A stretch of 6,705 nucleotides of DNA. It comes from Thermoanaerobaculia bacterium (GTDB lineage: Bacteria > Acidobacteriota > Thermoanaerobaculia > Gp7-AA8). The stretch is from assembly GCA_023700825.1 (NCBI GenBank), contig JAMPYE010000239.1:1-6705 (forward strand), written 5' to 3'. Positions 1 through 6,505 of the stretch are shown here, one piece after another. A model generated the notes under the pieces. It was not told where the DNA came from. It ran no database searches and was given only the letters and a program-made list of their open reading frames with translations. Within the stretch, counting starts at the first letter, position 1. Every line of letters starts with the position of its first letter. A program made the position numbers and the translations under genes.

Positions 1-1
1 G

Positions 2-1684
2 CAGTCGGTGCTCGGCCGGATCGGACGGCTCGACCTCGTCGAGGCGGACCGCCTCGACGAGGCGAAGCGCGAGGAGCTTCGCCTCGTCCGCGAGCGCCCG
101 GAGCTCGTCGCACCCCACTTCGTCGCGCACGTCCTCCGAGGTGCGCCCGACCAGAAGACGATCGAGACGACGCTCGATGCGAAGCTCCAGCGCACGGTGC
201 AGGGCATCATCCGGGCGCAGCGCCCGACACTCGAGAAGCACGGCGCGAACAACGTCGCGGTCGTCGTGCTCGACAACCGCAACGGCGAGTGGCTCGCGTG
301 GGAAGGCTCGGGCGACTACTTCGACACCGCACACGGCGGCGCGATCGACGGCGTCGTCTCGGCGCGCCAGCCCGGCTCGGCGCTCAAGCCCTTTACTTAC
401 GCCCTCGCGTTCGAGGCGGGCTTCACGCCGGCGAGCGTCCTGGCCGACGTCCCGTCGCATTTCCCGACGCGCGAAGCGGGCGTGCTCTACAGCCCGCGCA
501 ATTACGACGGCAGGTTCCACGGCCCGCTCCTCGCCCGCCGCGCGCTCGGAGGCTCGCAGAACGTTCCCGCGGTCGCGCTCGCCTCGGAGGTCGGCGTCCC
601 GTCGATCTCCCGCCTCCTGCGCCGCGCCGACATGACGACCTTCGACAAGACCGCCGACCACTACGGCCTCGGCCTAACGCTGGGAAATGCCGAAGTCCGG
701 CTCGACGAGCTAGTCGCCGCCTACGCCGCGTTCGCGCGTGGAGGCGAGCTGGTGCACCCGACGATGTTCCGCCGGCGTAACGCGCGGCCGGTTAACGATC
801 CCTCGACACGTCTCGTCTCCGCGCGCACCGCGTTCTGGATCACCGACATCCTCTCCGACCACGACGCGCGCGCCTGGGTCTTCGGGCGCGGCAGCAGCCT
901 CGACTTTCCCTTCGAGGTCGCGGTGAAGACCGGCACCTCGCAGTCCTACCACGACAACTGGACCGTCGGCTACACGAGCGCGGTCACGGTCGGCGTCTGG
1001 GTCGGCAACTTCGACCGCGCACCGCTGCGCAACTCGTCGGGCGTGACCGGAGCCGCGCCGATCTTCCGTTCGGTCCTCCTCGCGGCGCTCGGCAGCATCG
1101 CGGGCCGGCTTCCCGACGAGAGCGATCCACCGATCGTCGCGCGCCCGGCGGAGCTCGAGCGGCGCGAGATCTGCTCGCTCTCCGGGCTCGCGTCGACCGA
1201 GCGCTGCCCGGCATCGCGACGCGAGTGGCTGCCGCCGGGCCAGCCGGCGCAGGGCTGCTTCTGGCATCACGTCGAGGACGGCGAGACGATCGTCGAGTGG
1301 CCTCCCGAGTACCTGGAGTGGGCCCGCACGACGAAGCTCGATGCCGCGACTCCTCGGCCCGGCGCGGAGGGAACCGCTCTCGCGTCGGATGATGGCCGCC
1401 CGCCGCGTCCCCGCGCGCGCATGGTCGCGTCGTTCGCGATCACGAGCCCGCCGCACGGCGCGACCTATCTGATCGACCCGACGCTTCGACGGGACTTTCA
1501 GGCGCTCTCGCTCCGCGTCGCGCACGAGGGCCCGCCGCGCGAAGTCACCTGGACGGTCGACGGGCAGGCTCTCGGCACCGTTCATTCCGACAGGTCGCTT
1601 TCGTGGCCGCTCCGTCCCGGCGAGCATCGAATCGTCGCATCCGACGGGAAGCGCCGCAGCGAGTCGGTCATCCTCGTTCGTTGA
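2..1684 (+). CDS. pbpC: Penicillin-binding protein 1C, 5'-truncated by window edge
   Basis: Peptidoglycan synthase of the class A PBP family, 1C type, acting in the periplasm; its transpeptidase domain cross-links stem peptides. The frame is open to the left edge, so the N-terminal membrane anchor and most of the glycosyltransferase domain are missing. Numbering from the GTG at base 8, the transpeptidase domain spans about residues 50-370. It shows the nucleophile motif SALK (S124), SQN (183-185) and KTGTS (K307) followed by DNW and a VGVWVGNFD strand, as in PBP1C. A Cys-containing segment (C389, C400, C417) follows. A C-terminal beta domain at about 473-555 resembles the BiPBP_C domain of PBP1C. 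About 560 residues are visible; from memory the full-length family is about 700-800. pbpC often sits beside an alpha-2-macroglobulin gene, which would lie upstream and cannot be checked here. Family assignment is secure; the 1C subtype rests on the C-terminal domain and Cys segment. Confidence 0.93.
   Translation, partial: QSVLGRIGRLDLVEADRLDEAKREELRLVRERPELVAPHFVAHVLRGAPDQKTIETTLDAKLQRTVQGIIRAQRPTLEKHGANNVAVVVLDNRNGEWLAWEGSGDYFDTAHGGAIDGVVSARQPGSALKPFTYALAFEAGFTPASVLADVPSHFPTREAGVLYSPRNYDGRFHGPLLARRALGGSQNVPAVALASEVGVPSISRLLRRADMTTFDKTADHYGLGLTLGNAEVRLDELVAAYAAFARGGELVHPTMFRRRNARPVNDPSTRLVSARTAFWITDILSDHDARAWVFGRGSSLDFPFEVAVKTGTSQSYHDNWTVGYTSAVTVGVWVGNFDRAPLRNSSGVTGAAPIFRSVLLAALGSIAGRLPDESDPPIVARPAELERREICSLSGLASTERCPASRREWLPPGQPAQGCFWHHVEDGETIVEWPPEYLEWARTTKLDAATPRPGAEGTALASDDGRPPRPRARMVASFAITSPPHGATYLIDPTLRRDFQALSLRVAHEGPPREVTWTVDGQALGTVHSDRSLSWPLRPGEHRIVASDGKRRSESVILVR
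34..88. repeat. Two overlapping perfect inverted repeats inside pbpC
   Basis: A 14-bp arm at 34-47 is the exact reverse complement of 49-62 with a single central base (48). A second 13-bp arm at 56-68 is the exact reverse complement of 76-88 with a 7-base loop. The two hairpins share bases 56-62 and so exclude each other. They lie in a stretch coding for Asp/Glu/Ala/Leu/Arg helix, so biased codon use may be the whole explanation. Confidence 0.6.
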
Positions 1685-1720
1685 GCGGGCGCATGCCGTC
1701 CGTGCCAACACCCGTCCGTG

Positions 1721-1729
1721 TGGTATTTT
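1721..1729 (+). promoter_or_regulatory. Possible extended -10 promoter ahead of the c-di-GMP gene
   Basis: The 77-base gap between pbpC and the next gene holds the only AT-rich patch in this part of the window. It contains TGG followed by TATTTT, which matches the extended -10 form (TGn plus 4 of 6 bases of TATAAT). No good -35 is seen. The predicted start would leave a leader of about 26 bases before the ATG at 1762. A 9-base direct repeat, CCGTCCGTG at 1696-1704 and 1712-1720, lies just upstream and could be an operator half-site pair. Both calls are tentative. Confidence 0.25.
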
Positions 1730-1761
1730 TCCCTTCTCGATTCAGAGTGAGGCTGGGATAG

Positions 1762-4539
1762 ATGTCCACGGCATCCCACACAGACGGTCCGGGAGGCCCG
1801 AGCCGAGGCCCGAGAGGCGCGGCCGAGGCGGAGCGTCTGCTCCTCGACCTCGCGCGGCAGCGGACTCTGCGCGAAGGTGACTTCGAGGCCGCATCGAGAC
1901 AGATCACCGCTGCTGCGACGCGCATCCTCGACGTCGAGCTCGCCGGGGTCTGGTTCTATCGCGCGTCACGCAGCGCCCTTCAGAGCGTCGACCTCTACGA
2001 CCGGCGTGACCGCACGCACTCCAATGGCGCGACGGTCGAGGCTTCGCGCTTCCCCCGCTATTTCTCCTCCCTCGAAGAGGAGCGCGTGATTGCCGCGCGT
2101 GACGTGTCCACCGATCCGCGCACCTCCGAGCTGACGGCCGCCCACTGGGTGCCGTTCCGCGTGTCGTCGACGCTCGACGCCCCGATCCGGGTGGGCGACG
2201 AGATGGTCGGAGTCGTCTGCTTCGAGCACGTCGGCCCGGCGCGCGACTGGCGCGACGACGAGATCCATCACGCGGCGGCGATCGCCGACCTGATCGCCCT
2301 CGCGTGGGAGACCTCCGAACGCAGACGCGTGGAAGCCGAGCTCGGCCACCGGCTCGAGCTGGAGGGGATCTTCTCCGCGATCTCGACCCGCATGCTCGCG
2401 ATGCCGCCACAGCGGATCGAGTCCGCGATCACCGAGGCTCTCGAGGAGATCGGCTCGTTCGTCGGCGCGCATCTCGCCTTCGTCGTCGAATACTCCGACG
2501 ACCTCTCCACCATCAAGAGAGTCAACGAGTGGTGCGAGGGAAATCGAAAGATCATCCCGGACATTCGCGGAACCTCGACCGAGCCTTTCGCGTGGTGGCG
2601 CGACCGGCTGAGGAATTTCGAGACCGTCTACATCCCCGACGTCGAGCAGCTCCCGCCCGAGGCGTCCGCCATCCGCGAGATGGCCACGAGAACCGAAGGG
2701 CGCTCCTGCCTCGCGGTCCCCATCGCGCTCGGAGAGCGGCTTCTCGGCTTCGTCGGCTTCCAGAGCCCCTCTCCCCGGGAGTGGAGCGAGGACACCGTGG
2801 CGCTGCTGCGCTTCTCGGGCAACGTGATCGCGGGGGCGCTCGAGCGCCGGCGCGCGGACGAGGTGATCCGCGCGAGCGAGGAGCGCTACCGCCTGCTGTT
2901 CGAGCGCAACCCCGCCGGTGTCTTCCGCTGCGACTCGGCGGGGCAGATCCTCGACTGCAACCAGGCCTGCGCGAGAATCCTGGGCTTCGCCTCGCCCGCG
3001 GAGCTGATGCGGCAGAATCTGGCGCAGCTTTTCGTCACGGAGTCGCAGCTGCTCGAGAACTTTCGCGACCTCCGCGTGAACCAGTCGATCGTCAACTACG
3101 AGGCGGAGCTGAGGCGCTCCGACGGCTCGAGCACCTGGGCCCTGGTCAACGTGAGCATCCGCGCGCTCGAAAACGAGCGCGAGGTCATCGAAGGCGGGAT
3201 CGTCGACATCACGGAGCGGAAGCTCGCCGAGGCGAAGATCGAATACCAGGCCTACCACGACGCGCTCACCGGATTGCCTAACAGGAACCTAGTGCGGGAC
3301 CGGCTCGAGGTCGCGCTCGCCCAGGCGCGGCGACTCGACCGCGTCCTCGGGCTGCTCTTCCTCGATCTCGACGAGTTCAAGCTCGTCAACGACACGCTCG
3401 GCCACCACGCCGGCGACAAGCTGCTGCAGCGAATCGCGGCGCGCCTTCGAGCCTCGGTTCGCGACGACGACACCGTCGCGCGCATGGGGGGCGACGAGTT
3501 CACCATTCTCGTCCCGCAACTCGCCGACGAACGCCACGCGACCGTGGTCGCCGAGAAGCTCATCGACGCCGTCGCCGAGCCGATCGAAGTCGAGGGACAC
3601 CTCCTTTTCCCCACGGCCAGCATCGGAATCGCGATCTTTCCCAACGATGGCAACGACGCCGCGACGCTGCTCCGCAACGCGGACGCCGCGCTCTACCGCG
3701 CGAAGGAAATGGGCAGGAACAACTACCAGCTCGCCACCAGGGCGATGAACGAGCGCGCCGCCGAGCGGCTCTCCCTCGAGAGAAGCCTCCGCTTCGCGCT
3801 CGACCGCGGGGAGCTGGTGCTTCACTACCAGCCCCAATGCGATCTGGGCAGCGGCGCGCTTCGCGGGCTCGAGGCCCTCATCCGCTGGAACCACCCGCAG
3901 CACGGGCTGCTCCCGCCCGGCGCCTTCATCCCGGTCGCCGAAGAAACCCGGCTCATCCTGCCAATCGGCGAGTGGGTCCTGCGCGAGGCCTGTTCGCAGA
4001 TGCGGCGCTGGCAGGACAGCGGCCTCCGCGGGCTACGCATTTCCGTCAACCTCTCGCCAAAGCAGTTCCGGCGCGGCGACCTGGCGCAGATGGTGGGCCG
4101 GATCCTGCGCGAGACCGGCATCGATCCCGCTGGCCTGGAGCTCGAGATCACGGAATCCGTCGCCATGCAGCGCACCGAGTGGACGATGGAGACGCTGCGC
4201 GAGGTGAAGGCGCTCGGCGTTCAGCTCGCGATCGACGATTTCGGCACCGGCTACTCGTCGCTCGGCTACCTCAAGGAGTTCCCGGTCGACTGCATCAAGA
4301 TCGATCGCAGCTTCGTCGAGCACATCGACACGGACACGAGCGACGCGGCGATCGTCTCCGCCATCATCGCGGTCGCGAAAGCCCTGCGGCTTCGCACGAT
4401 CGCGGAGGGGGTCGAAACCGAAACTCAGAAGAGCTTCCTTCTCGAGCGCGGCTGCGAAGAGATGCAGGGCTACCTGCTGAGCCGCCCGATGGAAGCGACG
4501 GCCGCCGCGGAGTTCCTCCGCGAGAGGATGACGACGTGA
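1762..4539 (+). CDS. GAF-GAF-PAS-GGDEF-EAL cyclic-di-GMP synthase/phosphodiesterase
   Basis: Cytoplasmic signalling enzyme of 925 residues with no membrane segment. Order: GAF about 35-185, charged linker helix, GAF about 200-360, linker helix, PAS/PAC about 372-486, GGDEF about 493-655, EAL about 672-918. The cyclase signature is intact (GGDEF 576-580), and an RxxD inhibitory site (R567-D570) lies five residues ahead of it, as in product-inhibited diguanylate cyclases. The phosphodiesterase site also looks complete: EAL 704-706, N763 of NLSP, ExTE 795-798, DD 825-826 in DDFGTG, K846, E882 and Q902. Both activities are therefore plausible; the sensory domains presumably set the balance, and their ligands cannot be read from sequence. 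The start is well fixed: an in-frame TAG lies directly before the ATG, and GAGG (1749-1752) sits nine bases upstream. The PilZ gene follows after 31 bases. Domain calls are secure; net activity is inference. Confidence 0.96.
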   Translation: MSTASHTDGPGGPSRGPRGAAEAERLLLDLARQRTLREGDFEAASRQITAAATRILDVELAGVWFYRASRSALQSVDLYDRRDRTHSNGATVEASRFPRYFSSLEEERVIAARDVSTDPRTSELTAAHWVPFRVSSTLDAPIRVGDEMVGVVCFEHVGPARDWRDDEIHHAAAIADLIALAWETSERRRVEAELGHRLELEGIFSAISTRMLAMPPQRIESAITEALEEIGSFVGAHLAFVVEYSDDLSTIKRVNEWCEGNRKIIPDIRGTSTEPFAWWRDRLRNFETVYIPDVEQLPPEASAIREMATRTEGRSCLAVPIALGERLLGFVGFQSPSPREWSEDTVALLRFSGNVIAGALERRRADEVIRASEERYRLLFERNPAGVFRCDSAGQILDCNQACARILGFASPAELMRQNLAQLFVTESQLLENFRDLRVNQSIVNYEAELRRSDGSSTWALVNVSIRALENEREVIEGGIVDITERKLAEAKIEYQAYHDALTGLPNRNLVRDRLEVALAQARRLDRVLGLLFLDLDEFKLVNDTLGHHAGDKLLQRIAARLRASVRDDDTVARMGGDEFTILVPQLADERHATVVAEKLIDAVAEPIEVEGHLLFPTASIGIAIFPNDGNDAATLLRNADAALYRAKEMGRNNYQLATRAMNERAAERLSLERSLRFALDRGELVLHYQPQCDLGSGALRGLEALIRWNHPQHGLLPPGAFIPVAEETRLILPIGEWVLREACSQMRRWQDSGLRGLRISVNLSPKQFRRGDLAQMVGRILRETGIDPAGLELEITESVAMQRTEWTMETLREVKALGVQLAIDDFGTGYSSLGYLKEFPVDCIKIDRSFVEHIDTDTSDAAIVSAIIAVAKALRLRTIAEGVETETQKSFLLERGCEEMQGYLLSRPMEATAAAEFLRERMTT

Positions 4540-4555
4540 GCCGCGGCGCAAACGC

Positions 4556-4562
4556 GGAGGAG
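4556..4562 (+). promoter_or_regulatory. Strong ribosome binding site of the PilZ gene
   Basis: GGAGGAG lies eight bases before the ATG at 4571, in the 31-base gap after the GGDEF-EAL stop. The spacing is ideal, so it fixes the PilZ start. It allows independent re-initiation on a shared transcript. Confidence 0.8.
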
Positions 4563-4570
4563 CCAAACCG

Positions 4571-5287
4571 ATGAGAAGAGGTCACCACCGGCGCAAGGTC
4601 GAACGGATTCGACTGCTCCCCCGGCTCGAAGGCCTTGCCGGGAAGGTCAAGGTGGAGCTGCTCGAGATCAGCATCGGCGGCGCGCGCCTGCAGCACTTCG
4701 CGCCCCTCAAGGTCGGGCAGATCGTGAACCTGCACTTCTGCTGGAAAGACGAGCTGCTCTCGATCCCCTCCTCGGTCATCCGCAGCTCCGTCGACCGCTT
4801 CGGGTCGACGTCGGCCTACGTCACCGGGGTCCGCTTCCAGATTCCCGAAGGGACGAGCCGCGCCCCGATCAAGCGGCTGATCGAGTCGTACGTCAAGAAC
4901 GCGCTCGACGAACAGGTCCGCAACGCCGCGGGAGCGATGCCTGCCTGGGCCAGCCATCTGATGCAGAGCGCCGTGGCAGGAGCAGAGCTGGCCCCGCTGC
5001 AGCCGGGTGACACGGCGACTGCCGACGAGATCGCCCACCAGCTTCGAGACGAGGGCTATATCCGCTACACCTTCGCGCACGGACGCTGGACGAAGGCGAA
5101 GACCTGGGAGCCGCAGCAGCCCGAGGAAGGCTTCACGATCTGGCACTTCGAGGACGACGATCAGGTCGACCTTCTCTGCAAGGACTACGAGAGCGCCGAC
5201 GAGGAGACCCGGGCGCTGATCCGGCTCTGCGCCGAGCTGAGCCTGATCGTCGACGACACGATCCCGCCGCAGCACTTCGTGCCGTAA
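4571..5287 (+). CDS. PilZ-domain protein with uncharacterised C-terminal extension
   Basis: Probable c-di-GMP effector of 238 residues, cytoplasmic, with no signal or membrane segment. The PilZ domain covers about residues 5-108. It has the arginine motif RKVER (R8 to R12) and then EISIGG (32-37), which corresponds to the [D/N]xSxxG ligand motif with Glu in place of Asp/Asn. The beta-barrel continues to about G86-V87-R88-F89 and ends in a helix (KRLIESYV). Residues 109-238 match no family I recognise; they are acidic, and the last 80 residues contain several Trp/Tyr/Phe and an EDDD run. The gene lies 31 bases after a dual GGDEF-EAL gene on the same strand, so it is likely co-transcribed and reads the second messenger that its neighbour controls. 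The output partner (motility, exopolysaccharide, pili) is not shown. The E32 substitution might weaken binding, though the change is conservative. Confidence 0.88.
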   Translation: MRRGHHRRKVERIRLLPRLEGLAGKVKVELLEISIGGARLQHFAPLKVGQIVNLHFCWKDELLSIPSSVIRSSVDRFGSTSAYVTGVRFQIPEGTSRAPIKRLIESYVKNALDEQVRNAAGAMPAWASHLMQSAVAGAELAPLQPGDTATADEIAHQLRDEGYIRYTFAHGRWTKAKTWEPQQPEEGFTIWHFEDDDQVDLLCKDYESADEETRALIRLCAELSLIVDDTIPPQHFVP

Positions 5288-5312
5288 GGCGAAGAGGGAT
5301 GCAGCGCCCCTG

Positions 5313-5412
5313 ATCCAACGGGATACCGAGATCTGCTGCCCGTTCGCGAAGGAATCCATGAGACGAACGCAGCTGCGCGGCGGCGGGCCCTCCACTCATT
5401 CCCGCGTTGGGC
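5313..5412 (-). other. attC-like recombination site between the PilZ gene and the minus-strand genes
   Basis: On the minus strand this 100-base segment starts with GCCCAAC (5412-5406), three bases after a stop codon, and ends with GTTGGAT (5319-5313). These match the integron core consensus RYYYAAC and GTTRRRY at every position. Inside them CCAACG pairs with CGTTGG. A 7-base unpaired spacer then lies on each side, followed by a GAG/CTC pairing, and an inner hairpin has stems CGTTCG (5341-5346) and CGAACG (5364-5369) extended by a bulged 4-bp GCAG-type stem. This order (R boxes, unpaired spacer, inner stem, variable tip) and the length fit attC sites. Short core matches arise by chance about once per kilobase per strand, so the call rests on their pairing and their position at a gene end. 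The segment could instead be a terminator between convergent genes, but it has no U-run. Confidence 0.4.
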
Positions 5413-5415
5413 GGC

Positions 5416-5997
5416 TCAGTGAACCGGCGGGGCTTGCGATATCTCCCACCTGCCGTCGTACGGAAAACTGTAGCCGACCGGCGCCCATGCGCTCTTGTGG
5501 TTGACCTGAGACCAACCGTCTGTCGTGCGCTCCAACCAGAATACGAACCAGCCACGTTGCCCGTTCGGCAGCAAGACCTCGGTTTGGATGAGGGAGCGCC
5601 GACCGTCCATTGAAAATCCGGGTCGCGCAAATCGCACGACGGCAACGGTCGAAGGGTGTTCTCGTTCGATGCGCCGCCAATCAAGAGTGGAGGCGCTATC
5701 CAGGCGCGAAAGATCTACCTTCTGCCAGGAACTGGGCAAGGACAGTCGCACGTCCGCCTGGGAGCGGCTTCGGTCTTCCTGATCGGCCCAGATCGCGTCT
5801 CGCTGGAGCGGTACGCCGCCCGTGGGAGCAATTTCAGTCGTGGAGCATGAAACCAGTACGACTTGATTCGCCAGATCCTGGTTCCTCTCGATCAGTCGTT
5901 CCAACGCAATCTGGAGGAGCTGGCCCTCGTCTTCGTGTGTCACCGGGATATGACAGTCTGCAATCAGCGCAGCGGAAAGAGCCACGGCGAGAATCAT
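5416..5997 (-). CDS. Small exported protein of unknown function
   Basis: A protein of 193 residues with no family name I can give. Residues 1-13 are a short hydrophobic stretch ending LIA, followed by D14-C15, suggesting Sec export with cleavage near A13. The N-region lacks Lys/Arg, and Asp before the Cys makes a lipoprotein unlikely. Residues 20-45 are a charged helix. Residues 116-173 form a beta-rich core with FARPGFSMDG, GWFVFWLER and DGWSQVNHKSAW. This layout recalls unnamed periplasmic proteins with a pattern like 'GF...G.YVVLEK.DGKW.V....W' (from memory, unverified). The start is well supported: GGAGG (6011-6007) lies nine bases upstream, and an in-frame TGA sits two codons before the ATG. 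The GC content is visibly lower than in the c-di-GMP genes. The gene converges on the PilZ gene and lies between two attC-like segments, so it may be a mobile cassette. Confidence 0.75.
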   Translation of the reverse strand: MILAVALSAALIADCHIPVTHEDEGQLLQIALERLIERNQDLANQVVLVSCSTTEIAPTGGVPLQRDAIWADQEDRSRSQADVRLSLPSSWQKVDLSRLDSASTLDWRRIEREHPSTVAVVRFARPGFSMDGRRSLIQTEVLLPNGQRGWFVFWLERTTDGWSQVNHKSAWAPVGYSFPYDGRWEISQAPPVH

Positions 5998-6006
5998 CGG
6001 TCACAA

Positions 6007-6011
6007 CCTCC
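6007..6011 (-). promoter_or_regulatory. Ribosome binding site of the small exported protein
   Basis: GGAGG on the minus strand, nine bases before the ATG at 5997. Together with the stop codon just upstream in frame, it fixes the start of the exported-protein gene and is the best evidence that this minus-strand frame is translated. Confidence 0.75.
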
Positions 6012-6048
6012 ACCAGTGAGACGCGTGAAGGGGCCTGGAGTTTCGGCG

Positions 6049-6186
6049 GACTAACGGACTGCGCAAAGCGACTTCGACGGGCTGGGCCACGCGCGTCATG
6101 GGGGGGTCACACCTCGAAAATTGACTTGACGGGTCCCACCCCGCCCCACTCTCTCCTCGAACCTCGAGTCTCGCGGCGCGTTAAGG
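6049..6186 (-). other. Weaker attC-like segment between the two small genes
   Basis: On the minus strand it runs from CCTTAAC (6186-6180) to GTTAGTC (6055-6049). Each is one mismatch from the integron core consensus, and the 138-base length is near the upper limit for attC. The ends pair as TAACG with CGTTA. Compared without gaps, 13 of the first 21 positions of one arm match the reverse complement of the other, including a GCG block and a CGA block separated by unpaired bases. The centre holds a separate imperfect hairpin (6103-6142). The DUF6429-like gene ends 72 bases before it, and the exported-protein gene starts 51 bases after it. Chance similarity in GC-rich spacer DNA is a real alternative. 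Confidence 0.22.
6103..6142. repeat. Imperfect inverted repeat with AT-rich loop, REP-like
   Basis: GGGGT (6103-6107) pairs with ACCCC (6138-6142) and ACC (6111-6113) with GGT (6132-6134). A 3-by-3 internal mismatch separates the two stems, and the loop carries AAAATTGACTTGAC, including a tandem TTGAC. A run of seven G (6100-6106) overlaps the left arm. The form recalls short dispersed GGGGTC...GACCCC palindromes that I associate with REP-type elements; that link is from memory and unverified. Only one copy is in the window. Confidence 0.35.
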
Positions 6187-6258
6187 AAACGTTCGAGGTG
6201 TTGGCGCCGGCCCAGGAGAGATGGAAAGCGACGGGCCGCGTCGCGCGCAACGCAAGAG

Positions 6259-6489
6259 TCAGCCGCGATTTCCGAACAGCAATTCTGCGAGCCGTCTTGC
6301 TTCCGCGAGCCCCTCTTCAGTCAACAGCACCGACTTGGCCTTTCCCACGGGATCCGAAATCAGGCCCTTCTCGTGAAGTCGGTTCATCGCGCCCCAGTCG
6401 AAGCCCTTCCAGGCGCGACACTCTTCATGAAGCCCGAAGTAGAGGAGCGCCAGAACAGCCTGATCGATCTTGTCCTCGTCCCAATCCAT
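6259..6489 (-). CDS. DUF6429-like small protein
   Basis: A 76-residue soluble protein. The wording, from MDWDEDKID through AVLALLYFGLH and RAWKGFDW to RLHEKGLISDPVGKAKSV and LTEEG, matches what I remember of DUF6429. That is a widespread small family of unknown function whose fold looks like a compact winged helix (helices at about 5-20 and 31-41, a KSVLLTEEG hairpin, then a helix at about 60-72). Length is normal for the family, so it appears complete. There is no Shine-Dalgarno sequence: the ATG lies 14 bases after GTTAGCC, the end of an attC-like segment. Short leaders of that kind are usual for integron cassettes. A regulatory role through DNA binding is possible from the predicted fold but has no direct support. 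The gene is certain to be a conserved type; its function is unknown. Confidence 0.85.
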   Translation of the reverse strand: MDWDEDKIDQAVLALLYFGLHEECRAWKGFDWGAMNRLHEKGLISDPVGKAKSVLLTEEGLAEARRLAELLFGNRG

Positions 6490-6505
6490 GATGAATCAGA
6501 AGCGG

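Noticed and set aside
1966..3258. Long open frame (430 codons) on the minus strand under the GGDEF-EAL gene
   Set aside because: It lies wholly antisense to clear GAF, PAS and GGDEF coding sequence and gives an Arg/Asp/Gly/Leu-rich product without domains. Long antisense frames are expected in DNA this GC-rich.
5288..5312. Possible terminator just after the PilZ stop
   Set aside because: Only a three-pair GGG/CCC hairpin is present, with no T-run, so no intrinsic terminator can be supported.
4364..5395. Minus-strand open frame of 343 codons over the PilZ gene
   Set aside because: It is antisense to the PilZ gene and the EAL end, has no ribosome binding site, and its composition is typical of a shadow frame.
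5358..5460. ATG at 5358 with AAGGA close upstream, a possible small plus-strand gene
   Set aside because: Spacing to the purine run is too short, the frame runs antisense into the exported-protein gene, and the product is Arg/Gly-rich.
6121..6150. TTGACT as a -35 promoter box on the plus strand
   Set aside because: No -10-like sequence follows at 16-18 bases; the downstream DNA is C-rich, and no plus-strand gene lies beyond it.
5610..6491. Plus-strand open frame of 293 codons across the cassette-like region
   Set aside because: Its translation is rich in Arg, Ser and Pro and has no domain. It overlaps two minus-strand genes that have better support (ribosome binding site, family match).
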